DNA of 64,000 bases, from the NCBI GenBank assembly GCA_037126765.1, contig JBBCBC010000008.1, positions 1,488,001 through 1,552,000 of the forward strand. The letters are read 5' to 3'. The DNA is from Stenogyne calaminthoides. Its lineage: Eukaryota > Streptophyta > Magnoliopsida > Lamiales > Lamiaceae. The notes under the pieces are model-generated. The model was not told the origin of the DNA. It worked only from the letters and a program-made list of their open reading frames with translations, and did no database searches. How positions within the stretch are numbered: the stretch's first letter is position 1; every line of letters starts with the position of its first letter. The position numbers and the translations under genes were made by a program. Below, piece by piece: positions 10,887-21,251 of the stretch.

Positions 10887-11591
10887 CCATTAATTAATAT
10901 ATTTTGTCCTTGGTCAAGGAGCGGTTCAACATTATTATCCATCTAGGAAACTAATTCCACTTGCAAGATTTGGTATGATAAAGCTTATGAACCTCCCAAA
11001 AGGGCAAATCAAACAAAAGATTTACACAAGATTCTTCAGATTAAATCTTAGCAATCACATGTGACCAATAATATTGCCCAAGATAAAAAGTATTGAATCT
11101 CGTTGATTCTCTACCCATGATAAGTCAAAGCAATAATTACCAATCACACGTGATTCTATTTAAGGAACGAAGATTAAGAAATAACGAACCACTGAAGTCT
11201 AATTCTTCCTTGTTCAGTTCTGAAGAATTTATCCTCCTCAGAGGGTCCTATTCGATTCATCATCATGCACTAGTGTAATCTCTTGGTCAAGACAAGCCAA
11301 TATGAGTCTTACACTTCAACCTTTCACGATGGGTTAAAATTCATTTCCATCTAGGTCGTGAATGGCGTACTTTTAGTTACAAGGGACTGTTAATTTAATC
11401 TTCTGTGATCTGGTATCACTAAATTAACTACAATGTAACACGTACGATTTATTGAACAGTTATGCAGTATATATATGTAACATTCGATAATATTTAAAGC
11501 ATCAGTGATAAACAATTTATTTCAGTAAATAAGTCCGAAATTCAGTTTTGATTATACAAAGTAAAAGCATACTTTCCACTATAATCCCAAC
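10887..11591. other. spacer between the inverted-repeat arms
   Basis: About 700 bp of AT-rich sequence without a coding signal. A 61-codon open frame at 11093-11278 has no recognisable content. The spacer ends ATCCCAACA directly before the right arm. I see no tRNA, promoter or gene in it. Confidence 0.5.
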
Positions 11592-11950
11592 AAAGCTATT
11601 TCAGTGGCTTGAATTAATTAATGGGCTAGATAATCTTAAACACGGGAAATAATAACCGGGAGTCATATTGACTGTAATATGGGTTAAGATGGATAATGCA
11701 ATATTAATTATGTAGTGGGATTAATTAATATTTATGGGCTTAATAATATTGTGGCTCAATATTGATAATTCAAGATCCATTAGAAGGTCCAATCTTAATT
11801 CTCCTAAAGGCCCCCTAAGTAGCCCAACACATAGTCCAATAACTGAAAAAGGTGTTTAAAATAAAATAAATATTGTTGCCTTATTTTTCCATGAAATTCG
11901 AAAATTATGGATTAAAAATGGGAGAAAGATTTTCTTTGAATTTTGTTATG
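11592..11950. repeat. right arm of large inverted repeat
   Basis: This arm starts AAAGCTATTTCA and runs to TTTTGTTATG. It is uninterrupted and matches the left arm in reverse complement until the gypsy LTR cuts the left arm, so the original repeat was longer than 360 bp. The sequence continues without a break into the LTR-like stretch to 12722. Confidence 0.88.
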
Positions 11951-12722
11951 GAATGAAGATATGTATTCTTGGAATACAAGATTATCTCATTAAATTCAAG
12001 AAATCTCCCACTTGGTTATCCATAGAGAAATTTTTGAAAAATTTGATAATTAAGGGAAAGAAAGATTTTCTTGATTTTCTTGAAAAGATGTTATGGAAGA
12101 TATATATTTCTTGAAATATAAGGATATCTCATAAATTCAAGAATATCCAAATCTTGGATTCTTGCCTATAATTTTCGAAATTAATCCATAACAAAGAGTA
12201 GGTGGGATTTTGTGGAATATTATAATTATGGGAAAAAGAATATAGGAGATATATTCAAGATTTCTTGGAGATCAAGAAAAGATTTTTCCACATTGTTTTT
12301 GCCCCAAAATTTTGACCACCTCTACTCTATAAATAGGGGATGATTCTTTCATTCCCAAGTACAATTTCATGTGCTGGAAAAATTAGAAAATCCACAAAGG
12401 TGGTGCAACATAATTTATTTTCCTTTTGTTAATTGTTAAATGGCGTTCTACCACCGGATAGTCGGCGAGGATTAAGGGAATACTTGGGAAGTTTCTTTTG
12501 GTGTGTCTGATAAACAAAGTCATTGCCGTCCCAAGAGGTACGTTCACGTAAACTCGTAGAATTCCGCATGCGTAGGATTTACGTGAATTAATTATTGCAT
12601 GATTTGTTGTTGGATTATTATTTGAATTAATATAGGATTAATTCATGCTAGTAATAATTATAAGAATTAAATTTGTATTTAAATATTAATCCCAAATAGA
12701 TCTGTGCAACTTATTCCCCAAC
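11951..12722 (+). repeat. LTR-like continuation of the right arm with TATA box
   Basis: A TATA box (CTCTATAAATAGGGG) lies at about 12325-12340 and is followed by an untranslated-looking stretch that ends CCCCAACA at 12722. The next bases, GTATCAAACGA, are only loosely similar to a tRNA primer binding site. Together with 11592-11950 this would make a unit of about 1.1 kb resembling an LTR in the plus direction, but no TG start is visible at 11592. It could equally be a long terminal repeat of a fold-back element. Confidence 0.35.
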
Positions 12723-13759
12723 AGTATCAAACGAAGATTTTCCACCCCAAGCTTATAGCTTGGATCCCTGCAGGTATCAGTGTTACCTATTCGATTTTTT
12801 GATCATTGGATCTGATTGCAGGTATTTTCACTTTGTTATTGCAATGAAGAATGTTTAGAAACAACTACTACTATTACTGATTGCTCGTATTTTTTTTTTG
12901 TTGGATTTGAATAAGAATTTTAAAATGATTTTATGATGAAACAATAGATCTATTGATGATTTAGAAGTTTTGGACCTTTTTTTTTGGTTGGATTTGAATT
13001 ATGATGTTTTTATTTTCTGATTTCATGAATGATTTTGTTATAGATATTGATTTGGTAACAGGGGAGGTTCATGCGTGTGTTTATATTCCTTGTTATTTGA
13101 CATACCATATTTATTTATTGCTGTGTGGTCTTGGTTAATTTGGATAAAACTCAATTATTAATAAAAACAATTTGTGATTAGTTTATTTGCAATAATTAAC
13201 TTTGAATAGAGTTGTTAAACATAACATTTAAATAATTACAGGGTTCAAACCAAAAGAATATGAGTTAGTGGGAATTCAAAATTTGATTAAACAAAATATC
13301 CTAAAAAAAATAATTTAAAAATGAGGGTAAAACTTTCGACATAGATATAGAAGGGAAAATTGAAATAGCAAATATAACAAGGATACAAATGTCATTTTGG
13401 ACAAAATATACTGTTGCAAAACAAAAATCAGGCGCACATATCTCACCTTGACTGTGTGCATACCAAACAATGGGGAAATATGTCAACGCTATATTATCTA
13501 GACATGTTAATTAAACGTTCCAATCTTACAGATAATTAGCCATGGCCACCAAACGGGGCCTTACAGTGCCATTTATCAGTCGCATTATATTTTGAGTAAT
13601 CTCTTGTGAAATTGTGATACTTATTTAGTGAAAATCATCAATACTTATCAAATAAATTGATGAAAATATAATTTCGAATACATATTAGGGACAAAAAATC
13701 AGTTAGTGTAATTTGTTAAAAATAAAAGTGTAACGGAGACAATTAATATTAGATTGAAC
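12723..13759. other. AT-rich intergenic sequence
   Basis: No gene supported. The stretch is AT-rich with T runs; the 61-codon open frame at 13301-13486 (minus) has no family signal. A short palindrome CCAAGCT-TAT-AGCTTGG lies at 12749-12765. Confidence 0.5.
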
Positions 13760-14941
13760 AACTTTCCAGTCCAATTAGTGAGTCTATAGTACTAATAGAT
13801 CCAAACATTTATATTAAATACTATTAGGTCCAAAATCTCTAATAGAAAGACTAATATACCCTTTATTTAACACCTCCATTCCACCAGTCAAAATCAAACC
13901 TCACATCTGTCCATTTTATTTTTTATCTCTTCTTTACATTAGTCTTTTTTTTCTTCGTTCCCTCCTTCTTCCTTTCTTTTATTACTTCCATAAAATTACA
14001 CATTCATAAAATTCAATCAAAAAGAAAAATATTATATGGTTTGATTTACAGAAAAAATTATATAAAATTGGAAAAAAATATTACACATTCATATAAAAAA
14101 TTGAAAATTATAGAAATTACAGAAAAAATCGTTTCAAAATTACATATTTTCGAATTTATTCCGACATGCACATATTCATCAAGTTGATGAACATATGCAC
14201 GAAAACGTGAACTTGTTCATCAATTGATGAACCTATGCATTAAAAAATTAACAAATTTGCTTCCACTTCGCTTCGTTTGCTTCCATCATTCACAAACTCT
14301 GCTTCCACTTTGCTTTGTTTGCTTCCATCATTCATATCACTAAACCCCAACAAAAAAAATATATATATTCAGAATGAACACATAAATAAATTCAACCCCC
14401 AACAATCAAAATAAATCCAGAAAATAACCTCATGAAGAAAACAAAATCACCACAGATCCCTAACCTCATGAAGAAAATAAAATCACCACAGATCCCTCTT
14501 CAATTTTCGATTGAAATTCTTGCAGATCTGTTCTATCTCCACTGCATGCATTCAGATCGATAGACCGACGTCGTCGTTTGGAAGAGAGTTCGAATTCGGC
14601 AGACAAGAGACGGCTCTGCGTTGTCGATTTCTTCCACTTCTTCTCTAGCTACGCCATCGTCGACCACTCCAAACCCATATCCAAATTTGGGGGATCGTCC
14701 ATCTCAGATGCGGGAGTGTGTGGGTTCGGCGCTGCTCGGAGTTGTGGGGCATTGGTGACGATGGTCTGCAAGCCACCACCACCACCGCCACCGAACATTA
14801 AACCAGAGTATTGGATTTTTTTTTTTTAGTGAGAGAGGGGGAGAAGTTAGAGAGAGAGAGAGTGACGGAAAATGAGATTAATGTGGGTGAGCGGTTCACG
14901 GCTGAATTTATTAGGGTGGGGGTATTATGGGTTTTTCAAGG
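13760..14941. repeat. intergenic repeat region with short tandem duplications
   Basis: Two local duplications are clear: a 35-bp unit beginning TGCTTCCACTT at 14258-14292 and 14300-14334, and a 36-bp unit beginning TAACCTCATGAAG at 14425-14460 and 14461-14496. The region passes from AT-rich DNA to a GC-richer block (14520-14800), then a GAGA-rich block (14828-14862). An 83-codon frame at 14578-14829 ends in a proline run; I do not consider it a supported gene. A similar succession of blocks occurs at about 48.6-50.5 kb. Confidence 0.45.
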
Positions 14942-15622
14942 TGTTGTACTGTTGTCGATCAACGACAACGTGGTAGTCGATCATGATGTGGCAGCAATGG
15001 TTAACACACGAAGCCGTCAATGATGAATATGCAAGTTTTCATGGTCAGCTGGTGGTCATCTTCAGTTGGCAATCATGGAGCATGACCGACCAGGCGACGT
15101 CCTCCGTAACAGAGGTAGCACTTGATTTAGCTCGACGACATGTGTCTGGTCGGCCGAGACGGCAGACGGGTCGAGTAGTCGACCATGGTTTAGGTCGTCC
15201 AACAAATCTAAAGGAGGGATCCGAATCATGTGATAGATATGCAAAGAAGATAACTAAGAAAAAAAGATTGGAAAGCGAGATCCTCGGCACAAGACAAGGA
15301 TTTGGAGATCCCGTATCTTCCATGTTTATTGTATTTTAGGGCTTATTAAGTGGTCCATTAGGGTTTGTAATCGCGCATTGTTATCCTATTCCATGTTTAT
15401 GGTATTTTAGGGCTTATTAAGTGGTCCACTAGAGTTTGTAATCACGCATTGTAATTCTATAAATATTAAATAGGGGTTAACCACAAGAGAAAAAGAGTTC
15501 GAAATCATTAATCCAATAAAGCCTTAAGAGCTGTATTTTTACACGTGTTTTTTACATATTATTTATCTTGTTCATCGTTTATTCTTTGTTTGTTGCCCTA
15601 GACGTAAATCTAGTTAACAACA
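14942..15622 (+). repeat. candidate solo LTR
   Basis: The segment begins TGTTGTAC and ends AACAACA, giving a 6-bp inverted terminus. It contains a tandem pair of 71-bp units (15319-15389 and 15390-15455, beginning TCCATGTTTAT), a TATA box (TCTATAAATATT at about 15457) and AATAAAGCC (about 15514), in LTR order. Against this, the flanking five bases (CAAGG left, TGTAG right) do not form a clean target duplication. A 118-codon frame at 14983-15339 has no recognisable domain. Confidence 0.35.
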
Positions 15623-15793
15623 TGTAGGATAAAAACTATTCTAATATTGTGAATTTAGTTTTATTTTGTGATTTGATAATTTTAAAGAAAAATATATTTT
15701 TTAATTAATTTAATTATTATTGGGCTCAACTTATTAAATGTTGGACCTAAATGGTGATAATGGTCCGAGCATAACATATTTTAATTGAGGTCA

Positions 15794-15809
15794 AGCCCAA
15801 TAAAGCCCA
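15794..15809. promoter_or_regulatory. paired site II elements upstream of the COX23-like gene
   Basis: Two AGCCCA motifs (TGGGCT on the minus strand) lie at 15794-15799 and 15804-15809, 60-75 bp before the start codon. Site II (TGGGCY) elements are known in promoters of plant nuclear genes for mitochondrial respiratory proteins and ribosomal proteins, so the position fits the gene. Function is inferred from the motif. Confidence 0.55.
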
Positions 15810-15868
15810 TAAAATACCTGTAAGTAGAAATAGGAAGACTAGAGAAAGATAAACGGAGAGGAGCAAAA

Positions 15869-17526
15869 ATGGCGTCGTCGAAAGCGCAATCACCGCCATA
15901 TCCAAGTGCGGCTAAAATCTCCGATTCTGAATGTTATCCTGCTTACGCTGCCTCACTTAAATGTAATTTTTTAGTTATATGCTGTTACGTTTTCTAATTT
16001 ATGTTTGAGTGTTAATTTGATTATAGTTTCCCCAAATTTGTGACAAGTCTGCCCTTTCCTTATGAAAATTTCTCGGTGAAAATTATAGGATTCAATAATC
16101 GAAGATTCATGACGTTCATGAGTTAGGATTTTTTAGAGTTGAGTATACATCTTGCAATTTCTGGCTAGTTATTAACAGAGGTTGATTGTTTTTTTTTTTT
16201 TTTAATGTTGAACATGTGCATATTTAGTATTTACTGGGAAAAATTTTAGTATACAAGATGGATTCTGTATTTTTCTTTAGTGATATATTGCACTTGTTTG
16301 GCTAACAAGTTGTTGTACTCAAGTAGCTGTTACTTGTAAGGAAAGATGAACCTTTTTATGATCAGACTTAATATCTACATGGTAATAATTTACAGATTGA
16401 ATTGACTCTGAGCTCAATTTTAGCATTAGCTTCTTTTGATCAATGTAGAATGGTGAAGAATTCTGATAAAAGATTGCTTGTTTGTTATTGTCAGTTTCCT
16501 TGCACATGAAATGCAATAGTAATTCGACTTTTTAATCGGATATGAAATTTGGGTCTGACAGTCATATCGCCATTTTGTGTCCATGAACTTTAGAAACTGA
16601 TGTCTGTCGTAAATTCGTATTTCATTATTTCCTAATTTAGAATTTGCTTCACCCGGTTAATTTTTTCTGGATTCTTGTTTATCTCTTTTGATATGCCATT
16701 CAAAATCGCCCCAGTTTCAATACATTTCTTACAAACTTCGGTTCTCCACTCATTGTCATCTTTGTAGACATTGACCTTGGTGATGTCCTTGTCATCCTTG
16801 AAGCAACTTATAGCTTAGATTTGTTTACAACAAAGAATTCTCCAAAAAAGATTCAAGATTTAGCTCTAAACTTAACTAGGGGAGTGTGATGATGATGGCT
16901 TTTATCTGCCATAATTGCAATTGTATTAAAACTACCATAGGATCGTAGTTTTATTTGCAATAGCCCAGTAGACTTGTAGCTCAGTTATATTACTCACCCA
17001 TTGTATAGGTGATGTTTGGGGTTCGATCCCCACTGCCCCCACCCCTCACAAAAAAAGAGAGAAGAAAAAAGCAAAAGCTAATATTTTCGTGCATCCAATG
17101 TTTATGTTATGTTATATTGCTATGAGATAGTAGATAAGATAAGAGGCTTTTTGTTTCTCTTCTACACTAGAATTGTCATTGTTTCTGATATATCCTCAGT
17201 TTATAAGACTTTAAATTTGTCGAATTTCCTAGATAGTTTTGTGGATTTCAACCTAACTTATTATGCCTCTCCAACATTGCTTGCAGGCCTAGAAGTATTT
17301 AACAGTGACAAGAGTAAATGCCAAGAACATTTTGACATTTACAAGGAATGCAGAAAAAAAGAGGTACAGAATTCATATAAAGACAAAACGCGTTCATCTT
17401 TATTTTGTTATTATATTATTGCATTCTGAAATGATTATGTTCAAATATCGGTTATTCCTTTTTTCTTGGTTTTGACAGAGGGAAGCACGGCTTGAACGCA
17501 ACCGTACTCGGACCCTTTGGTCATGA
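15869..17526 (+). CDS. COX23-like twin CX9C mitochondrial protein (3 exons, 72 aa)
   Basis: Exons at 15869-15962, 17287-17363 and 17479-17526 join in frame with GT/AG borders to 72 residues plus stop. The protein starts MASSKAQSPPYPS and has two perfect CX9C motifs, C22-C32 and C43-C53, separated by ten residues, then a basic tail ending RTRTLWS. This is the coiled-coil-helix-coiled-coil-helix fold of the COX23 / CHCHD7 group, small proteins imported into the mitochondrial intermembrane space and oxidised there, needed for cytochrome c oxidase assembly. The C-terminal KKEREARLERN stretch is typical of plant members. The start is the first ATG after a purine-rich leader and is preceded by site II motifs. 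Intron 1 (1324 bp) holds a SINE; intron 2 is 115 bp. No defect is seen. Assignment to COX23 rather than a close CX9C relative is good but rests on recall of the family. Confidence 0.87.
16967..17065 (+). mobile_element. tRNA-derived SINE in intron 1 of the COX23-like gene
   Basis: A box A-like TGTAGCTCAGTTATATTAC starts at about 16975 and a box B GGTTCGATCCC lies at 17020-17030, about 45 bp apart as in tRNA-derived SINE heads. The sequence then runs through a C-rich stretch (CCCCACCCCTCAC) into an A-rich tail at 17049-17072. It does not fold as a complete tRNA (no full acceptor stem), so it is a SINE rather than a tRNA gene. It is in the same direction as the host gene. Confidence 0.7.
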
Positions 17527-18392
17527 GAGTTTGGTTCATAGATATAATGGATGTCTTTTGTGTTATGTTTTCTATGATACGGAAAACGTATTTACAATCC
17601 GATCATTGTATTGTTCAACATTTTTCTAAATTCAACAGGTGAGTGAAACAAGTATTAAGAAAAGAGGAAACAGTTTTCTAATGTGTGTGATGATTATTTC
17701 ATATTTTGTCTACTGCTCTTGATATTTACACTAATTATAAACAGCCCCTTGATGTTTGCAGATCTCTTACAAACTAAACCCTCAATTCGGATTTTCTTTT
17801 GGGGGAATTAAGTATAACATTTACGGTAATGTTTGTGGTTAGCTTAATATATAAACTAGATAAGTGTTTTGATATTTGATCACGTGTTTACATGATAAGT
17901 GGTTGTCATGTTTGCTAATATTTTAAGGGTTGTTTAGATCTCAACTTGGACTTAAAAAACGTTTATTTCTTTTTTAACAGAAGTTGGGTCACACTCACTT
18001 CTAAAAAAAAAACACTTCTGCACGGTTTCTTAAAGAGTGAAACTCCTTAGTAGTGCACATTTTACATTTATGAATATAAGCTGAAAAGAAAATGATATAC
18101 TACATGACCAAACAAATGTTGGAAGACCAAATAGTTTCAATATCTTTTTAGTTGCTATAATGGTTATTTTAACTGTTTTTCCTCCTTTGGGTGATCTCTT
18201 TAAATTAGTGTAGTGTTATGTAGAAAAAATCTTTAAAAATTGATTAATTTGTATGTTGTTTTACTACCGTCAGTATAAAGAGGATGATTTCATCTCTAAC
18301 AATATCAAATGATACCCTTCGCAATATAACGCTTACTTTCTTTTTCTTTTTTTTTTTTTTTACATATTCTTCTAGTCTACCTTATACGCAAT
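17527..18392. other. 3' region of the COX23-like gene and AT-rich intergenic DNA
   Basis: The first 100-200 bp are probably 3' untranslated sequence. The rest is AT-rich with a T run at 18347-18360. I see no further gene or defined repeat. Confidence 0.5.
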
Positions 18393-18400
18393 GTTTATTT

Positions 18401-19221
18401 CATGGATGTAGAAATCGCGCCTAGGCGCCGTGATGAGAACCGCGATCGTCAAAATACAAATAATACGCAAAGAACGATAATAATTATTGTCCCAACTCAG
18501 GTTGGCAAGAAACAATTAGGTTTTGACAAAGTTGCCAAGAGTTTTTTTATTAATTTTCTGCTTCCCAAATAAAGAAGAACACGTCCACTATAAATAGAGG
18601 ACCAAAAAGGACTAAAACAGGCCCAATAAGGACCGATTCTCTTACCCTAAATCTAGCGTATAAACCTGATCAAAAAAAGGACCAAATATAATCTAATAAG
18701 GACTAATTCTAATACTCAAAGGCTAAACTGAACGGCAATAATAAATCTAAAACTGAAAACTATAAATCTTAATATAATCTAATATAATTTTCTTGAAAAT
18801 CTTGCCCCAAATTTTGAAGATCTTCTTGCCAAGTCAAATTAAGGACCATATCTTTCCTTGTTTGCATCACGCCGCCTAGGCGCTAGGCGCCGGTCGACTG
18901 CGGCGATTTTTACAAAATTGGCATTTCTAGGCGTTTTTCAAGCTGGTAATTTAATAATGGACAAACAAATTTTGGCAAACAAATCGCGCTGGCGCAGATT
19001 TTTTTTTTAAAAAAATTAAAAACACTATTTTTGAGTTCTTATTTTGTAATTTATGACTATGATTTTATGTTAATTGTTGTGATTTTTTATTTTTCATGTT
19101 GAAAATTTCAAATTAAAATTAATATCTGGAAAAAAAAAAAAGAAAAAAAAAATTAGGCGGCGCCTAGGCGCTAGGCGGCCAAGAAGCGCCCGCCTGGCGC
19201 CTACCGATTTCTGCAACCTTG
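18401..19221. mobile_element. hAT-like MITE carrying a nested solo LTR
   Basis: The ends CATGGATGTAGAAATCG and (reverse complement) CAAGGTTGCAGAAATCG are inverted repeats with three differences, continuing into GGCGCC-rich sequence. Both sides are flanked by the identical 8-bp GTTTATTT (18393-18400 and 19222-19229). CAAGG-like termini with 8-bp duplications are hAT features. Without the nested LTR (439 bp plus 5-bp duplication) the element is about 377 bp. The subterminal GC-rich arms (CCTAGGCGCTAGGCGCC) can fold back strongly. Confidence 0.85.
18431..18869 (+). repeat. solo LTR nested in the MITE
   Basis: The 439-bp insert begins TGATG and ends CATCA (5-bp inverted terminus) and is flanked by a perfect 5-bp duplication, CGCCG, at 18426-18430 and 18870-18874. 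A TATA box CTATAAATAG lies at 18588-18597. No internal gag-pol sequence is present, so it is best read as a solo LTR left after recombination between the LTRs of a longer element. It is younger than the MITE it interrupts. Confidence 0.8.
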
Positions 19222-19229
19222 GTTTATTT

Positions 19230-19559
19230 TACCGAGTTTTGTTCAAATTTTGCATTCAACGTTCATAGTTGAAGCCCGAGGCCCATAACGGGAGAAGTGG
19301 GCTACGACCCAACATATCCGATTGCCTTGCACCTTCTTTTTTTTAATAGTGATGGACTTTCCCTTCAAACAAAAAATAATACTACTAGAAAAAAATGGGA
19401 TGTACTTTGGAATTAGAATACATTTAAAACTATACTTTATTTAATTTTCAAATTTAAATATAGGAATTGATTCAAATGTTAATGATTACATATAAATTCA
19501 GAAAATACAATATAACATAATAAGAATAAGAACTTGTAGTCTCTGAACTAATTATTCGA
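19230..19559. other. AT-rich spacer between the MITE and the LINE
   Basis: About 330 bp of AT-rich DNA with no coding signal. The 5' end of the following LINE could lie within its last part. Confidence 0.4.
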
Positions 19560-19639
19560 AAGTTTTATCACTTACTTTCTGTTGACGGAACTTAGTTTTC
19601 CGGCGAGAGTCTTCGGGTGATTTCCGGTTGTGATTATTG

Positions 19640-19925
19640 CAGGAACATTAACGCTATGCGAATACATAATCATGTAGTGATATTCTGGGCGCCTGTAATT
19701 TTATGATTTTGGACGAATAATTATAGGGATCTGATCTTGAGGATTGAGTGCAGGAACATTAACGCTTACCGGATATATGATCAATGTGTGATATCCTGAG
19801 CGTCTGCAGTGATCGTGATTCTCGGATTTGATTATTATTTAGGGGAAGGATTCGGGGGATTTGTACAGGAACATCAACGCTTTCCGAATATACGATCAAT
19901 GTGTGATATCTTGGACGCCTGTATG
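19640..19925 (+). repeat. three tandem promoter-like repeats at the LINE 5' end
   Basis: Units beginning CAGGAACAT(T/C)AACGCT start at 19640, 19751 and 19866, giving periods of 111 and 115 bp. The conserved core of about 57 bp includes GATCAATGTGTGATATC and ends near GCGTCTG. The second and third units are closest to each other. Tandem 5' monomers act as promoters in some mammalian L1 elements; the same role here is an inference. Confidence 0.8.
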
Positions 19926-20084
19926 TACTGATTTTTTGGGATCCGTTTTGATTCAACATTGAATTTTTCTGATTTGGAGTGGCCTATATCCAGGTTGTTT
20001 GCTTGGCATTTCAATATCTCCATATTACTTTAAGTCTAGGGTCTCTTTTTTATTGTTATCCTCTATATTCTTTAATTTGGGAAT

Positions 20085-21050
20085 ATGGATGATATGTTGC
20101 TTAACATGAATTTGAATGATGAAGAGAACGAGGAAATGGTCGTCGAGTTAGATGATGTAGAGGAGAATGTTGGGAACATAGAACTCTGCTTAGTGGGTCA
20201 TTTTTTGAGGGATCAAGGTACTAATTTCAACATCTTGCAGAGTCGTGGCTAGTGTTTGGCGGCCCAAAAAAGGAGTCTCGATCAAGAAGATTGGTGGCGG
20301 TCGGGTGCTTTGTCAATTTTACCATGCCCTCGATGTGAAGTGTGTTCTTGATGGTGGGCCATGGACGTTCGGGAGTCACCCGTTAATTGTCCATAAACTC
20401 AAGTTGGGTGAAAATCCTCCAACGGTACCTCTGAATAAAATTCCATTTTGGGTGACATACCGGGGGGGCTGTTCACGGAAAAAGTGGAGAGAATGCTGGG
20501 AAATTTTATAGGGAGGTTTTTGGAGTATGATGGATCAAATAAAGGATCGACCTGGCTTAATTTTATGAGGATCTGTGTTGAACTGAATACTGAGCTACCT
20601 TTGAAGCGCTGGAGCCTGGAAGTATGTAAAACTTGTCAACGGAACCTCGGAGAAGGTGACGTTTCACTACGATAAACTGAATCTGTTTTGTTTTGTTTGT
20701 GGAAAAATAGATCACACATAAAGTTTTTGTGATCTAGTATTCGACAACACTAATGGTGTGGTGGAGAAAGACTGTGGTCCAGAGTTGAAGGTTACGGCGT
20801 GGAGTGGTCGCCCCCAAAAGGGCGATAAGTGGTTGGTGACGTCGAGGCAGCCGAAATTACAGATTCACGGTGGTGCAACGAGAAGAGGAAAGCGACCCAA
20901 AAATCCCGGCGGAAATGATGGCCAAAACGGTTTCTCTGGGAACCGCGATAATCACGCCCTCATTATTATGGGGTCAAAAAGGCTAACGGTTAACAAGAAT
21001 CAGGGCTCGAATTCAGGACACAATATTTTCAAAATAAATCCAATTTTTTA
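20085..21050 (+). pseudogene. LINE ORF1 (DUF4283-like, CCHC)
   Basis: The first ATG at 20085 opens MDDMLLNMNLNDEENEEM and runs to LCLVGHFLRDQGTNFNI, then shifts by one base near 20240 into VASVWRPKKGVSIKKIGGG and LDGGPWTFGSHPLIVHKLK. A second shift near 20450 leads to GGLFTEKVERMLGNFIG. A knuckle near 20683-20740 reads FCFVCGKIDHT, followed by a stop and FCDL, so the CCHC is interrupted. ORF1 proteins bind element RNA. The part after 20760 is a basic, low-complexity tail. Confidence 0.8.
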
Positions 21051-21251
21051 AAAGGAAGATATTGGTGAAGGGGAGGAAAATGACTCAAATACCCTTGACT
21101 TTAAAAAAACGTAAGAGAATGGTGGCCATGCATATTCATAGCCAGGATAACACTCACGACATCAACCAAATGGAGGAGGAGGAGAATGATCACACTGAGG
21201 AGAACTCTTATTTTTTAATGGTGGGCCCGATCAACTGGGTCGACCGGGTTT

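Noticed and set aside
12749..12776. Cluster of HindIII, BamHI and PstI/SbfI sites resembling a cloning polylinker
   Set aside because: The sites are separated by extra bases, the flanks are continuous plant-like DNA, and no vector sequence is present; chance is the better explanation.
14578..14829. 83-codon ORF ending in a proline run
   Set aside because: No domain, no splice context and location in a repeat-rich stretch; likely chance.
16967..17040. Functional tRNA gene
   Set aside because: Box A and box B are present but no complete acceptor stem or cloverleaf can be drawn, and an A-rich tail follows; this is a SINE.
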